NCBI GenBank assembly: GCA_049423065.1
Contig: JBMSQB010000008.1
Span: forward strand, 6,758-70,757
DNA: 64,000 bases
Source: SYIM01 sp041182885
GTDB taxonomy: Bacteria; Pseudomonadota; Gammaproteobacteria; Burkholderiales; Burkholderiaceae_E
Direction: 5' to 3'
This document shows, in pieces, positions 49,749-57,552 of this stretch. Position 1 is the stretch's first letter; each line of letters begins with the position of its first letter. The notes beneath the pieces are model-generated. The model had not been told where the DNA came from. It made no database searches and was given only the letters and a program-made list of their open reading frames with translations. The translations under genes and the position numbers were made by a program.

Positions 49749-50497
49749 CGCGCAGCGAGATCCTGCAAGCGGCGCGCGGCGTCTTCGAGTTGCCCGATCA
49801 CCCTGTTCATCTCGTCGGAGGGCCCGCGATCAGTCCCGCGGTCAGGCCCGCCATGTGAAGGCATGCCGAACCCGTATGCGGTGTCGGTAAGGGTTCGGCC
49901 AAACACTCGCCGAGACAGCCAGATACCCGACACCGCAATCGCACACAACAGAAGCAGCAGTACCGGAATCGCCATCCTGAGTGTGGACTCGATGAGCAGA
50001 TAGAAATCAGCCATGACGGCGCTGGTGCTCACATAAATGACGAGCAGGCATAACTCGTCACGAGCGTCGGTTTGTACCGGAAAGATGAACATTCGCGCAG
50101 CAGCCGATTCGGCAGTCTCACGGAATACCACCGAAGCAGCGGCCTGCCTGGAGCTCTGTCTGGCGCGTGTGCCGATCAGCCTGGTATCGGTATCGGCGAT
50201 GATGGTCTGGTCGGGCAGTTGCACGCTGATTCTGACGATGTCGGGGTCTCTCACCCATCGGGCGTGGATCAACTGCTGAATCGAATCAGCGGCGAGAAGC
50301 TGTCCACTTTGCTGAAAGCCGGATTGGATGACACGCGTGGCTTCACTGGCGATCAGGGTCACTGCGGCCCGTTGCTGGATTTCGACGCGACGCTCGACCC
50401 AGAGTGCGGTGCCAAGGGCGCACGCCGACAGCATTCCGAACACGATCGCACCGACGGCCAACGACACGTTTGCTGCAAGGGAGAGGTGTCTAATCAT
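49745..50497 (-). CDS. Two-helix membrane sensor ending after HAMP, no output domain
   Basis: A 250-residue protein with a membrane helix (about 10-33), an extracytoplasmic domain (about 35-168) and a second helix (about 172-194), followed by a HAMP-like sequence that ends in DEMNRVIGQLEDAARRLQDL, the form of the second HAMP helix. The chain then stops, so no catalytic output is encoded. A premature stop in a longer receptor is unlikely because the following gene overlaps the stop by 4 bases (ATGA) and starts its own complete protein. It may pair with the other two HAMP receptors or with the kinase whose gene overlaps its start by 8 bases. Not recognised from any named family. Confidence 0.7.
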   Translation of the reverse strand: MIRHLSLAANVSLAVGAIVFGMLSACALGTALWVERRVEIQQRAAVTLIASEATRVIQSGFQQSGQLLAADSIQQLIHARWVRDPDIVRISVQLPDQTIIADTDTRLIGTRARQSSRQAAASVVFRETAESAAARMFIFPVQTDARDELCLLVIYVSTSAVMADFYLLIESTLRMAIPVLLLLLCAIAVSGIWLSRRVFGRTLTDTAYGFGMPSHGGPDRGTDRGPSDEMNRVIGQLEDAARRLQDLAAR

Positions 50498-50966
50498 GAT
50501 GCGATGCCGGACGAAATATCGCGGTGGTGCGGTTCATGCCGTGCTCCCGGACATAATGAAGCTCGTCCGAAAGCGAGCGCGCGAGAAACAGTCCCAATCC
50601 GCCGATCTGCCGATCGTCGAGCGGCGTATCGGGATCAGGCGATGGTGTCACTGTCGGGTCAAACGGCAGACCGTCATCTTCGATCACCAGAGCGATGCTG
50701 TCATGGAGCAGTGTGAACCGCACCGAAAAGCAGCCCGTGCCGCCTGGCTGCCGACCGTGCGTCACGATGTTGATGATCAGTTCTTCGAGCACCAATCGCA
50801 ACGAATGGGCCAGTCGATTGCTCCACGCACTGGCCGCCGACAGGCGATCGAACTCGGATAGCGCTTGCGCGAGCCCCTCGGTGCTCGACGCGTAGGTGGC
50901 CTCCAGGGGGATGACTGCGGCACTGCTATGCATGCAGGAATTCGCGCTTTGCCTAGGCCGGGTCAT
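50490..50966 (-). CDS. Anti-sigma factor/serine kinase, RsbW/BtrW type
   Basis: A 158-residue GHKL-fold kinase. Seen: N box EELIINIVTHG (with the Glu and Asn that hold Mg-ATP), G1 box EDDGLPFDP, and G2 box GGLGLFLARSL. Proteins of this group bind a sigma factor in one state and phosphorylate a STAS partner in the other. The STAS gene is divergent 45 bases away and the phosphatase gene lies at the end of the same operon, so all three parts of a partner switch are present except the sigma factor. The last 8 bases overlap the next gene. The segment between the G1 and G2 boxes is Pro-rich (PSPDPDTPLDD), longer than in RsbW. Confidence 0.88.
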   Translation of the reverse strand: MTRPRQSANSCMHSSAAVIPLEATYASSTEGLAQALSEFDRLSAASAWSNRLAHSLRLVLEELIINIVTHGRQPGGTGCFSVRFTLLHDSIALVIEDDGLPFDPTVTPSPDPDTPLDDRQIGGLGLFLARSLSDELHYVREHGMNRTTAIFRPASHHD

Positions 50967-50977
50967 TGTTGCACAAT
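50965..50977. promoter_or_regulatory. Inverted repeat in the kinase/STAS divergent gap
   Basis: ATTGT and ACAAT flank TGC, so a 13-base inverted repeat overlaps the start codon of the anti-sigma kinase gene and lies 34 bases before the STAS start. The whole gap 50967-51011 is only 45 bases, so promoters for both directions overlap here or lie inside the genes. Confidence 0.35.
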
Positions 50978-51011
50978 CAGCCGACTCAATCAGCCAGGCG
51001 GAAATCGTTCC

Positions 51012-51335
51012 ATGAGCACTGCACCAGCCATCTTTTCACCTGTAGGGCGTATAGACGGGACGAATGCCGGCGCAGCCGAGGTGGAACTCAAGGCTGTTCT
51101 CGAAAGCGCGGGGCCGAACCTGATCATGGATCTGTCCGGCGTTGACTATCTGAGCAGCGCAGGGCTGAGGGTGGTGCTGGTCGCAGCGAAGTCCACTCGC
51201 GCGTCTGGCGGCAAGCTGGTGCTGGCCGGGCCGCGACCCGCCATCTCGGAAATCCTGGCGATGAGCGGTTTCAACCGCATCATTGAGACCGCGCCGGATG
51301 TCGGAGCTGCCACCGCACTGTTCGGCAAACCCTGA
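51012..51335 (+). CDS. STAS-domain anti-anti-sigma factor (BtrV/SpoIIAA type)
   Basis: A 107-residue single STAS domain. Seen: FSPVGRIDGTNAGAAEVEL at the N-terminus and the phosphorylation-site loop MDLSGVDYLSSAGLRVV, in which the second Ser of SSAG is the usual target of the kinase. Unphosphorylated it should bind the kinase and release the sigma factor. It is on the opposite strand to every other gene of the T3SS block, between the kinase (divergent) and sctC (convergent, 17 bases). ATG at 51012 follows the standard family start; longer upstream frames are rejected. Confidence 0.9.
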   Translation: MSTAPAIFSPVGRIDGTNAGAAEVELKAVLESAGPNLIMDLSGVDYLSSAGLRVVLVAAKSTRASGGKLVLAGPRPAISEILAMSGFNRIIETAPDVGAATALFGKP

Positions 51336-51352
51336 GCGGATCGGCACGCGCG

Positions 51353-53272
51353 TCAGTTGCCCGGTCGAGCGGGTGAACCCTGACGCGATGATGGTTGCGG
51401 CGGTGGACTGACGCTGCGCGCAGGCGCGGACACGGGCGCCGATGACGCACCTGCAGAAGAGGCTGCCGGCTGGCGCGGCGCCTGGGCTGGCGTTGCGGGC
51501 GTCGCGGTCTGCGGCAGCGGCGCGGCCGGGGCAGCCGTCGCTGCAGGGCCAGCACGTGCGGAATCCTCCAGCACAGTCGGGCGAATCAGAAACAATCGCT
51601 CGCGCCGCTGTACCTGGGTGCTGGTATTGGAAAACAGTGCGCCGATCAGAGGCAGATCGCCCAACAGGGGCACCTTGTCGACGCCGCTGATGGTCTGAAC
51701 CGAGTTGTAGCCACCAATCAGCAGACTCTCGTCGCGCATGACGCTCGCCTCGGTGCTGACGGTGCCGCGTCTGACGGTGGGAATATTTCCGACCGGATTC
51801 TGCTGCTGGATCTGACCGTCTTCGATATCGACGCTGAGCCTTACCTTTTGTGAGGCGCCTTCGCCTATGAGCCGGGGTGTCACACGCAGGGTGGTGCCGG
51901 CGGTGACCGGGGTTACCAGAGCGGCGCGCTCCGACGTGGTCTGGATGTAAAACGTTTCCGAGAGATCGATGACCGCGCCGATATTTTCCGTGGTGAGAAT
52001 CGACGGCCTTGCCTGGATGCTCGCGTCCCCCTGCTGCTCAAGGAGCCTCAGGCGGGCAACGAAGTATTCGGCCGAATTCGCAACGATGGTGCTGCTGGGA
52101 TTGATGCCCGCCCCACGAGCGGCCTGAATGATGGAAATGGCGCCAGTGGTCTGGCTGGTATTGCCGTATCCAACAGCGGTGCCGCCCCCGCGACCCACGC
52201 TGCTCCAGCTGATTCCGAGCTCTTCCAGCCGATTGGTGTTGACGTCGATGATCAGCGCCTCGATCTCGATCAGTGGCGTAGGCACATCGAGCTGCGCGAT
52301 CAGTTCCGCATAAATGGGAATCCTGTCTGGCGTGTCCTGCACGATGAGCGCGTTGATACGCGGATCAGCCTGAATGGAGGGGCGCAACCGACCCAGACCA
52401 ATGTTTGGGAGCGTGCCTGCGTCAGCTGCGCCTGGCGGGCGTCCGGCAGCCGCTGGCGCGGTGGCCCCCGCCGGCAGGCCTTCACCCGGACCGCCGGGGG
52501 CGACCGCAAGCCGGCTTGCCAGGGCGGTGACCACAGCGTTCTGCTGCGCATCGGTTGCCGTGGCGCTCTCTCCACCCGGGCCACGTTGCCCGATCGAATT
52601 GTTGGTGCCCAGCACGAGGTTGCGCAGTATCTGGGCGACCCCGGGGGTGACGATCTGGCGATCACGAAAGGTGATGGCGCGATCTTCGACCGAGGCATGC
52701 TTCAGCCGAAAGACAGCAACCTGTTGTCCGCCCGGAGTGCGGGGCAGGGCCTTGATGGTTGATTCAACGAGCTGTACGTAGGCGGGCGGACCCGAGACGA
52801 TCACAATGCCCTGATCGGGCAAGTCGCCCCAGCCGAACCGGGGATCCAGCACCTTCAGATCGGTGAGCACCTGCTTGAGTTTGTTGCCGGCACCGGTGGC
52901 TCCGCCCGCGATGGACCTGACAACCATGTCCTGCGTGCGGGAAATGAACAGGGTGCCAGCGTGGGTGAACCAGACAAACCCGTAAGTGCTGCCCAGCCGG
53001 TCGATGAATTCGGTGGGACTCGCCGTGGTGAAGCGTCCGTTCACCGATCCGGAGAGATCGTCTGGCATCTGAACCGACAGACTGAAGGCGGCAGCGAATT
53101 CGCGCAGCACCGTACGCAGCGGCTTGCGCTCGGCATAAAGCGTGAAAGCGGCATCCTGCCAGGGCGGGGGGCCGGCAAGCGATACCGGAGAGGTCAGAGC
53201 CGCTGTGGCGGCAAGCAGTGCTGCGAAGCAGACGGGTTGAAGGCGCAGGGTGCGTAATCGGCGCACGCTCAA
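51353..53272 (-). CDS. sctC: Type III secretion outer-membrane secretin
   Basis: A 639-residue secretin forming the outer-membrane pore of the injectisome. A signal peptide covers about residues 1-33. N-terminal periplasmic N0/N1/N3 domains follow (about 40-310), with PRTPGGQQVAVFRLKHASVEDRAI and SIQADPRINALIVQDTPDR. The secretin core spans about 330-560 with LRLLEQQGDASIQARPSILT and the signature GTTLRVTPRLIG. A C-terminal tail of about 65 residues is almost only Ala, Pro, Ser and Gln, longer and more Pro-rich than in the family. It starts with TTG at 53272 (TTGA overlap) or GTG at 53266. It is the last structural gene of this arm, as in Bordetella bscC. Confidence 0.93.
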   Translation of the reverse strand: MSVRRLRTLRLQPVCFAALLAATAALTSPVSLAGPPPWQDAAFTLYAERKPLRTVLREFAAAFSLSVQMPDDLSGSVNGRFTTASPTEFIDRLGSTYGFVWFTHAGTLFISRTQDMVVRSIAGGATGAGNKLKQVLTDLKVLDPRFGWGDLPDQGIVIVSGPPAYVQLVESTIKALPRTPGGQQVAVFRLKHASVEDRAITFRDRQIVTPGVAQILRNLVLGTNNSIGQRGPGGESATATDAQQNAVVTALASRLAVAPGGPGEGLPAGATAPAAAGRPPGAADAGTLPNIGLGRLRPSIQADPRINALIVQDTPDRIPIYAELIAQLDVPTPLIEIEALIIDVNTNRLEELGISWSSVGRGGGTAVGYGNTSQTTGAISIIQAARGAGINPSSTIVANSAEYFVARLRLLEQQGDASIQARPSILTTENIGAVIDLSETFYIQTTSERAALVTPVTAGTTLRVTPRLIGEGASQKVRLSVDIEDGQIQQQNPVGNIPTVRRGTVSTEASVMRDESLLIGGYNSVQTISGVDKVPLLGDLPLIGALFSNTSTQVQRRERLFLIRPTVLEDSARAGPAATAAPAAPLPQTATPATPAQAPRQPAASSAGASSAPVSAPARSVSPPPQPSSRQGSPARPGN

Positions 53273-53643
53273 AGCACTCCCCGCCAGAATTCCACTTCAT
53301 TGACAATCACGGATACCGCCTTGTCGAGTTCTTCGGTGCTGGATTGAGGCGGCACCCGCGCCTGAAGCTTGAGCAATGAGCACGCGGGATCGATCACCGG
53401 TCCGGCAGCCACCTCAGCCATCCGGGCTGTGGAGAGTGCAAGCGCTTTTCGCAGCAGCGCATCTTGCTCGACCGGACCCGACGGCAGATCCCTCACCCTT
53501 GCTTCCACCAGGATTTCTCCAGAGCGAAAGGTTACCAGATGAACCCTGACCCGGTCGATAGTGAGCGACAGTTGATCAGGCGGCGCGGTCGGTGGCAGTT
53601 CGAGGCCGTTGGCCGCAGCCCACTGCTGGATCAGCGCTGACAT
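53269..53643 (-). CDS. Small T3SS protein between sctU and sctC (BscW-like position, chaperone-like)
   Basis: A 124-residue acidic protein without membrane segments. The pattern of short hydrophobic beta strands (LTIDRVRVHLVTF, GEILVEARV) followed by a helix looks like a CesT-type T3SS chaperone, and the position matches bscW of Bordetella. The ATG at 53643 is preferred; an earlier in-frame start at 53706 would overlap sctU. Its TGA overlaps the sctC start. Homology could not be checked, so the chaperone call is tentative. Confidence 0.6.
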   Translation of the reverse strand: MSALIQQWAAANGLELPPTAPPDQLSLTIDRVRVHLVTFRSGEILVEARVRDLPSGPVEQDALLRKALALSTARMAEVAAGPVIDPACSLLKLQARVPPQSSTEELDKAVSVIVNEVEFWRGVL

Positions 53644-53656
53644 TGATGAAGCCCCC

Positions 53657-54730
53657 TCAGATACCTTCGGAATTTGCCGATTGTGAACCCGATTGCGAAC
53701 CGACACGCCTCACGAGACGCAGCACTGCGGCAACCGGTTCGATAAGATCACTCGGAATGTACTGGTCAACGTCGGCCTGTTCGAAAAGCGCCCGCGCAAC
53801 GGGGATGTCCTGCATGACCGGGACCCCGGCTTGTCGCGCAGCCGTCACCATGCGCTCGGCAAGCACCCCTTCACCCTTGGCAACGACCATGGGAAGCGGC
53901 GTTGATTTCTCATCATAGAGAAGCGCAACTGCAAGATGCGTTGGGTTGGTGATGATCACCGATGCGCTTCGGCTGCGCTGCACGGCGCCCTCCGAGACCA
54001 TTTCCTGATACAGCTGACGACGATGGCCCTTCACATGAGGGTCTCCTTCCATCGTCTTGTACTCCTGCTTGACCTCATCCTTGCTCATCATCAGCTGCTT
54101 GGTGTGGAGCTTTCGCTGCCAGATGAGGTCTGCAAGCGACAATGCGACGTAGGTGAGCCCGACATAAATGATCATCTGCTTGATCAGTTGACCGACCAGC
54201 ACGCCCAACTCTTCCACACCGCGATCAGGCACGAACATCAGCAAGGGCAGACTGTCGCGAACCAGGACCCAGACCACGACACAGAGCACCGCCACCTTCA
54301 AGTTGTTCTTGAGAAACTCAACCAGATTCTTTTTCGAGAACATGTTCTTCGCGTTTTCGACCACATTGAGCTTCTTGGCCGAAGGCTTGAGCGCTTCAAA
54401 CGCAAACAGAACGCCGGTCTGGATGGTCTCCGCGAAAATTCCCACCACCAGCACGATGACCACGAACGGCCACATCAGGCTGATGGTTTCGCGCATGAAC
54501 TGTCCCAGCAATATCTCGGAGGTGGAACGGAATTCTCCGCCCATCATGTCGATCGGCAACACCAGGAGCTTGGCCAGATCGGCAACGATGCTCTCCGAGT
54601 TTCCAACCGTGTAGCCGAACAGGGCAACGATCAGCAGCGTCTGGGTGAAGTCCTTGCTCTTGGCCACCTCGCCGCGATCACGCGCCTCGCGAAGCTTCTT
54701 GTCGGTGGGCTGTTCGGTTTTTTCGCTCAT
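53657..54730 (-). CDS. sctU: T3SS export-apparatus switch protein SctU (FlhB family)
   Basis: A 357-residue inner-membrane protein that switches substrate class. Seen: basic N-terminus SEKTEQPTDKKLREARDRGEVAKSKD, four membrane segments within about 30-210, cytoplasmic linker KQEYKTMEGDPHVKGHRR, and the self-cleavage motif NPTH at 262-265 (cut between Asn and Pro). The C-terminal SctU-C part ends near residue 357. It overlaps sctT by 4 bases. Confidence 0.97.
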   Translation of the reverse strand: MSEKTEQPTDKKLREARDRGEVAKSKDFTQTLLIVALFGYTVGNSESIVADLAKLLVLPIDMMGGEFRSTSEILLGQFMRETISLMWPFVVIVLVVGIFAETIQTGVLFAFEALKPSAKKLNVVENAKNMFSKKNLVEFLKNNLKVAVLCVVVWVLVRDSLPLLMFVPDRGVEELGVLVGQLIKQMIIYVGLTYVALSLADLIWQRKLHTKQLMMSKDEVKQEYKTMEGDPHVKGHRRQLYQEMVSEGAVQRSRSASVIITNPTHLAVALLYDEKSTPLPMVVAKGEGVLAERMVTAARQAGVPVMQDIPVARALFEQADVDQYIPSDLIEPVAAVLRLVRRVGSQSGSQSANSEGI

Positions 54731-55536
54731 CGCCCCCCCAGCCTGAGCAAGGGGTCAAGGCGGTCGACCCAGGTCGTGAGTTCCCGGATGGGGGCGAGCG
54801 AATAGTCAAACAGGGTCGAGGAATAGATCACCAGTACGAACAGGGCCAGCGCGCTCTTGATTGGCATCGCCAGAAAGAACACTTGCAGCTGCGGCGCAAA
54901 TCGGCTGACCAGGGCCAGTCCGAGCTCGCTCATCAGCATGGCGATCAGCACCGGGGCCGCCAGCAGCAGCGCGAGCATCACCAGCCGGTTGAGCTGGACC
55001 ATCAGAAGTGCCGCCGCCTCTGGCCCAATGGCGGGCCAGAACTCGAGCGGCGACCACAGCCGATAGCTGTCGTAGATGAGGCCCAGGAACAGGTGAATAC
55101 CGCCGCCGAGTAAAAAGAACGTGATGAATGCGAAGTTGAAAGCGATGCCAAGGGGTGAGCTGTCATGCCCGGTCATCGGGTTGAGCGTGGCGGCCATGCT
55201 GGCACCGCGCTGGTTGTCAATCACGAACCCGATGGCCTCGAACGCCCAGAAGGGGATCGCGATGACGAAGCCCAGCAACACACCGATGACCGCCTCCTTG
55301 AAGACGAGCGCGAGAAGGGGCGCGCCCGAGGGCCAGGCATCGGTGCCCGCCGGGAGCACAGGAATGAGCACAAAGCCAATGCCCGCGCTCATCGCAAATC
55401 GGACCATCCGGGGAACCAGCGCCCGGTTCATGAATGGCATCAGGATGAACAGAGGCGAAACGCGCGCCGCGACGATGAAAAGGGAGAAGAGCATCCCCTT
55501 GAGTGATTCATAGCTGGGGATCTCGGAGGCCGGCAC
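54727..55536 (-). CDS. sctT: T3SS export-apparatus protein SctT (FliR family)
   Basis: A 269-residue polytopic inner-membrane protein of the export gate. Hydrophobic segments recur along the whole length; RVSPLFILMPFMNRALVPRMVR is typical of the FliR/SctT N-terminal part and GFVIDNQRGASMAATLNPMTG of the middle. The chosen start is GTG at 55536 with AAGG about eight bases upstream; a longer frame up to 55608 would overlap sctS. It overlaps sctU by 4 bases. Confidence 0.93.
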   Translation of the reverse strand: MPASEIPSYESLKGMLFSLFIVAARVSPLFILMPFMNRALVPRMVRFAMSAGIGFVLIPVLPAGTDAWPSGAPLLALVFKEAVIGVLLGFVIAIPFWAFEAIGFVIDNQRGASMAATLNPMTGHDSSPLGIAFNFAFITFFLLGGGIHLFLGLIYDSYRLWSPLEFWPAIGPEAAALLMVQLNRLVMLALLLAAPVLIAMLMSELGLALVSRFAPQLQVFFLAMPIKSALALFVLVIYSSTLFDYSLAPIRELTTWVDRLDPLLRLGGR

Positions 55537-55543
55537 GCTGACG

Positions 55544-55813
55544 TTACCTTGTGAGGCGTGGGAACGAGTCAAATACGGAGAGGGTGTAATTGAGCAACTC
55601 GCCCCCAACCCATCCGGCGGTAAGAAAAAGCGTGACCCCCACAGCGATCAACTTGACCGCAAAGGAAAGCGTCTGTTCCTGAATCTGCGTGAGCGCCTGC
55701 AGAAGAGAAAAAAGCGTGCCGACGATGGCTGCGACCATGATTGCGGGAAGCGACAGCAGCATGGTGAGATAGAGCGCCCGCACGAGCGCGACAACGACTT
55801 CTGGCGCTCCCAT
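55544..55813 (-). CDS. sctS: T3SS export-apparatus protein SctS (FliQ family)
   Basis: An 89-residue protein with two membrane helices (about 15-38 and 52-72). The central SLLQALTQIQEQTLSFAVKL is the FliQ/SctS signature. Normal length. It lies seven bases after sctR and seven before the sctT start, in the invariant R-S-T-U order. Confidence 0.96.
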   Translation of the reverse strand: MGAPEVVVALVRALYLTMLLSLPAIMVAAIVGTLFSLLQALTQIQEQTLSFAVKLIAVGVTLFLTAGWVGGELLNYTLSVFDSFPRLTR

Positions 55814-55820
55814 GGCTTCC

Positions 55821-56474
55821 TCAGGTGTAGGTCAGAACCAGACCGCGAATCAGCCGCGACCAGCCATCGACCATGACGAACAAGAACAGCTTGAGTGGTA
55901 GCGAGATCATGACCGGCGATACCATCATCATGCCCATGGCGAGCAAAATGTTGGAGACGATCAGATCAATCACGACAAAGGGCAGGAACAGCAAAAACCC
56001 GATCTCGAATGCGGCGGTCAGCTCGCTCACCATGAAGGCAGGCACCAGCACCACAAAGTCACGCGGGCTCACCTCGGCAGCAAGTTCGGCGCCCCAGAGT
56101 TTCCTCGCGGTCTGCACGAAGAAGTCGGTGTGCTCGGAGGCGGTGTGGCGCACCATGAATTCTCTGAGCGGCTCGGCGCCCTTTTTCACCGCGCCGTACA
56201 GTCCTTCAACCGATCGGGTGGCGGCAGGGTCAGCCGCCACCTCGTCAAAGATGCGCTGGCCAACCGGGGCCATGATGTAAAAGGTCAGGATCAGCGCAAG
56301 CCCGTAAAGCGCGAGGTTGGGCGGAATTTGCTGAATTCCCAGGGCGTTTCTCACCAGCGACATCACCACCGCGATTTTCAGGAACGTGGTCGAAATCACC
56401 ACAATGGTGGGCACGAGCGCGAGGAGCGCGAGTGCGAGCGCCAGGGTGATTGGATCGAATGCGTTCAGCTGCAT
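55821..56474 (-). CDS. sctR: T3SS export-apparatus protein SctR (FliP family)
   Basis: A 217-residue inner-membrane gate component. Seen: TTFLKIAVVMSLVRNALGIQQIPPN near the N-terminus, the large periplasmic region (about 85-135), and FVVIDLIVSNILLAMGMMMVSP near residue 180, the FliP/SctR signatures. The ATG at 56474 is used; longer frames run into sctQ. The chain ends RGLVLTYT. Confidence 0.96.
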   Translation of the reverse strand: MQLNAFDPITLALALALLALVPTIVVISTTFLKIAVVMSLVRNALGIQQIPPNLALYGLALILTFYIMAPVGQRIFDEVAADPAATRSVEGLYGAVKKGAEPLREFMVRHTASEHTDFFVQTARKLWGAELAAEVSPRDFVVLVPAFMVSELTAAFEIGFLLFLPFVVIDLIVSNILLAMGMMMVSPVMISLPLKLFLFVMVDGWSRLIRGLVLTYT

Positions 56475-56490
56475 GGGAGCAATGAGCGGA

Positions 56491-56760
56491 TCAGGGGCGG
56501 CCGCCGGGTGCAGTGATTCGCGACACCGAAACGCCGAGCCGGCCATCAATTTCCACCAGTTGACCGCTGCCGATCACGGCGCCGTTGGCCCGGATCGTGA
56601 GGTACTCCCTGGCGGGCCGGTCCAGGGCAAATGTTGCTCCTGGCTGCAGCGACTGCAACTCGGCAAGGGTCAGCGTCTTGGTCCCTACATCAAAGCTCAG
56701 GCGGATCGGCAGTTGGTCGAGGGAAAGCGGCTCGTCACCGCTGGTATCGGAATCAGACAT
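56491..56760 (-). other. Candidate internal translation product SctQ-C
   Basis: An in-frame ATG at 56758-56760 opens an 89-residue protein made of a short acidic lead (DSDTSGDE) and the last SPOA domain. AAGGA lies about 10 bases upstream on the minus strand. Internal starts giving a C-terminal SctQ fragment are known in Yersinia, Salmonella and Shigella. The start is therefore plausible but not proven. Confidence 0.4.
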
Positions 56761-57552
56761 GTCGGTAGGTGTCCTTGCGACGGGCGCGGCGGTGACGGTG
56801 ATCAGGTCGGCGTCGAGACGGGCAGCAATGAGGAACTGGGTCTGCCTGTCGCTATCGCCACAAACCAGGGTGATCGAGCCGTCGGCGCCGAGGAGCGGCT
56901 CGGTGATGAGAATGACATCGCCCTGTCTGATCGATTCAAGCCGGGAGAAGGGGAGCAGGGTCTCACCGATCGACAGTCGAAAGGGAATCGGCAGGTTGGG
57001 CGCCACGACCGGATTGGCGGTTGAATCTGACCCCGCCGGTATCAGGCTCGCGCAGACCAGCAAGCCGAGTGTATCTGCGCGCAACATTCCCAATACCACA
57101 GCGCCCGACTCCGGCCACATGAGTCGCACGATCATTCGGTGGGGCCCTGCCGCTGGGGGGGACCCCTCCGGCAAAACGCCGATGATGGACGCGCGGCCGC
57201 GGCCAAGGTCAGACAATCCTTCACAGAGCCACTGTGACGCCTGCGCGAGCGCAGCATCACGCCAGGCGGCCGGCAGTTCCGCGAGGTCGCTGCCCAGCGA
57301 CTCTGCAGCCCAATAATCCAGCGCGCGCCTGGGAAGCTCCAGCACAAACTGGGCGCCTGACCATTCAAGCTGGACCGCAACCGCATCAAAGATGTCGGGC
57401 GCACTGGCGTCGGGCGCCATGGTCATCAACGCAAGAAGCACCGTGCCTGACTCGCCAGGACCGGGGATGGACAATTCGCCCAGCCCGGACGCGATGGCGT
57501 TCAACGCCTGCGACTCGCTTGCCGACAATCGGGGCAGTACCAGGGTGCTCAT
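56491..57552 (-). CDS. sctQ: T3SS cytoplasmic ring (C-ring/pod) protein SctQ
   Basis: A 353-residue sorting-platform protein. It has an N-terminal region (about 1-180), a first SPOA-like domain (about 185-255) with NLPIPFRLSIGETLLPFSRLESI, and a C-terminal SPOA domain (about 275-350) with LDQLPIRLSFDVGTKTLTLAEL and RITAPGG. It contacts SctK, SctL and SctN. An internal ATG at 56760 may give a separate C-terminal product. It overlaps sctP by 4 bases and lies 17 bases before sctR. Confidence 0.9.
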   Translation of the reverse strand: MSTLVLPRLSASESQALNAIASGLGELSIPGPGESGTVLLALMTMAPDASAPDIFDAVAVQLEWSGAQFVLELPRRALDYWAAESLGSDLAELPAAWRDAALAQASQWLCEGLSDLGRGRASIIGVLPEGSPPAAGPHRMIVRLMWPESGAVVLGMLRADTLGLLVCASLIPAGSDSTANPVVAPNLPIPFRLSIGETLLPFSRLESIRQGDVILITEPLLGADGSITLVCGDSDRQTQFLIAARLDADLITVTAAPVARTPTDMSDSDTSGDEPLSLDQLPIRLSFDVGTKTLTLAELQSLQPGATFALDRPAREYLTIRANGAVIGSGQLVEIDGRLGVSVSRITAPGGRP

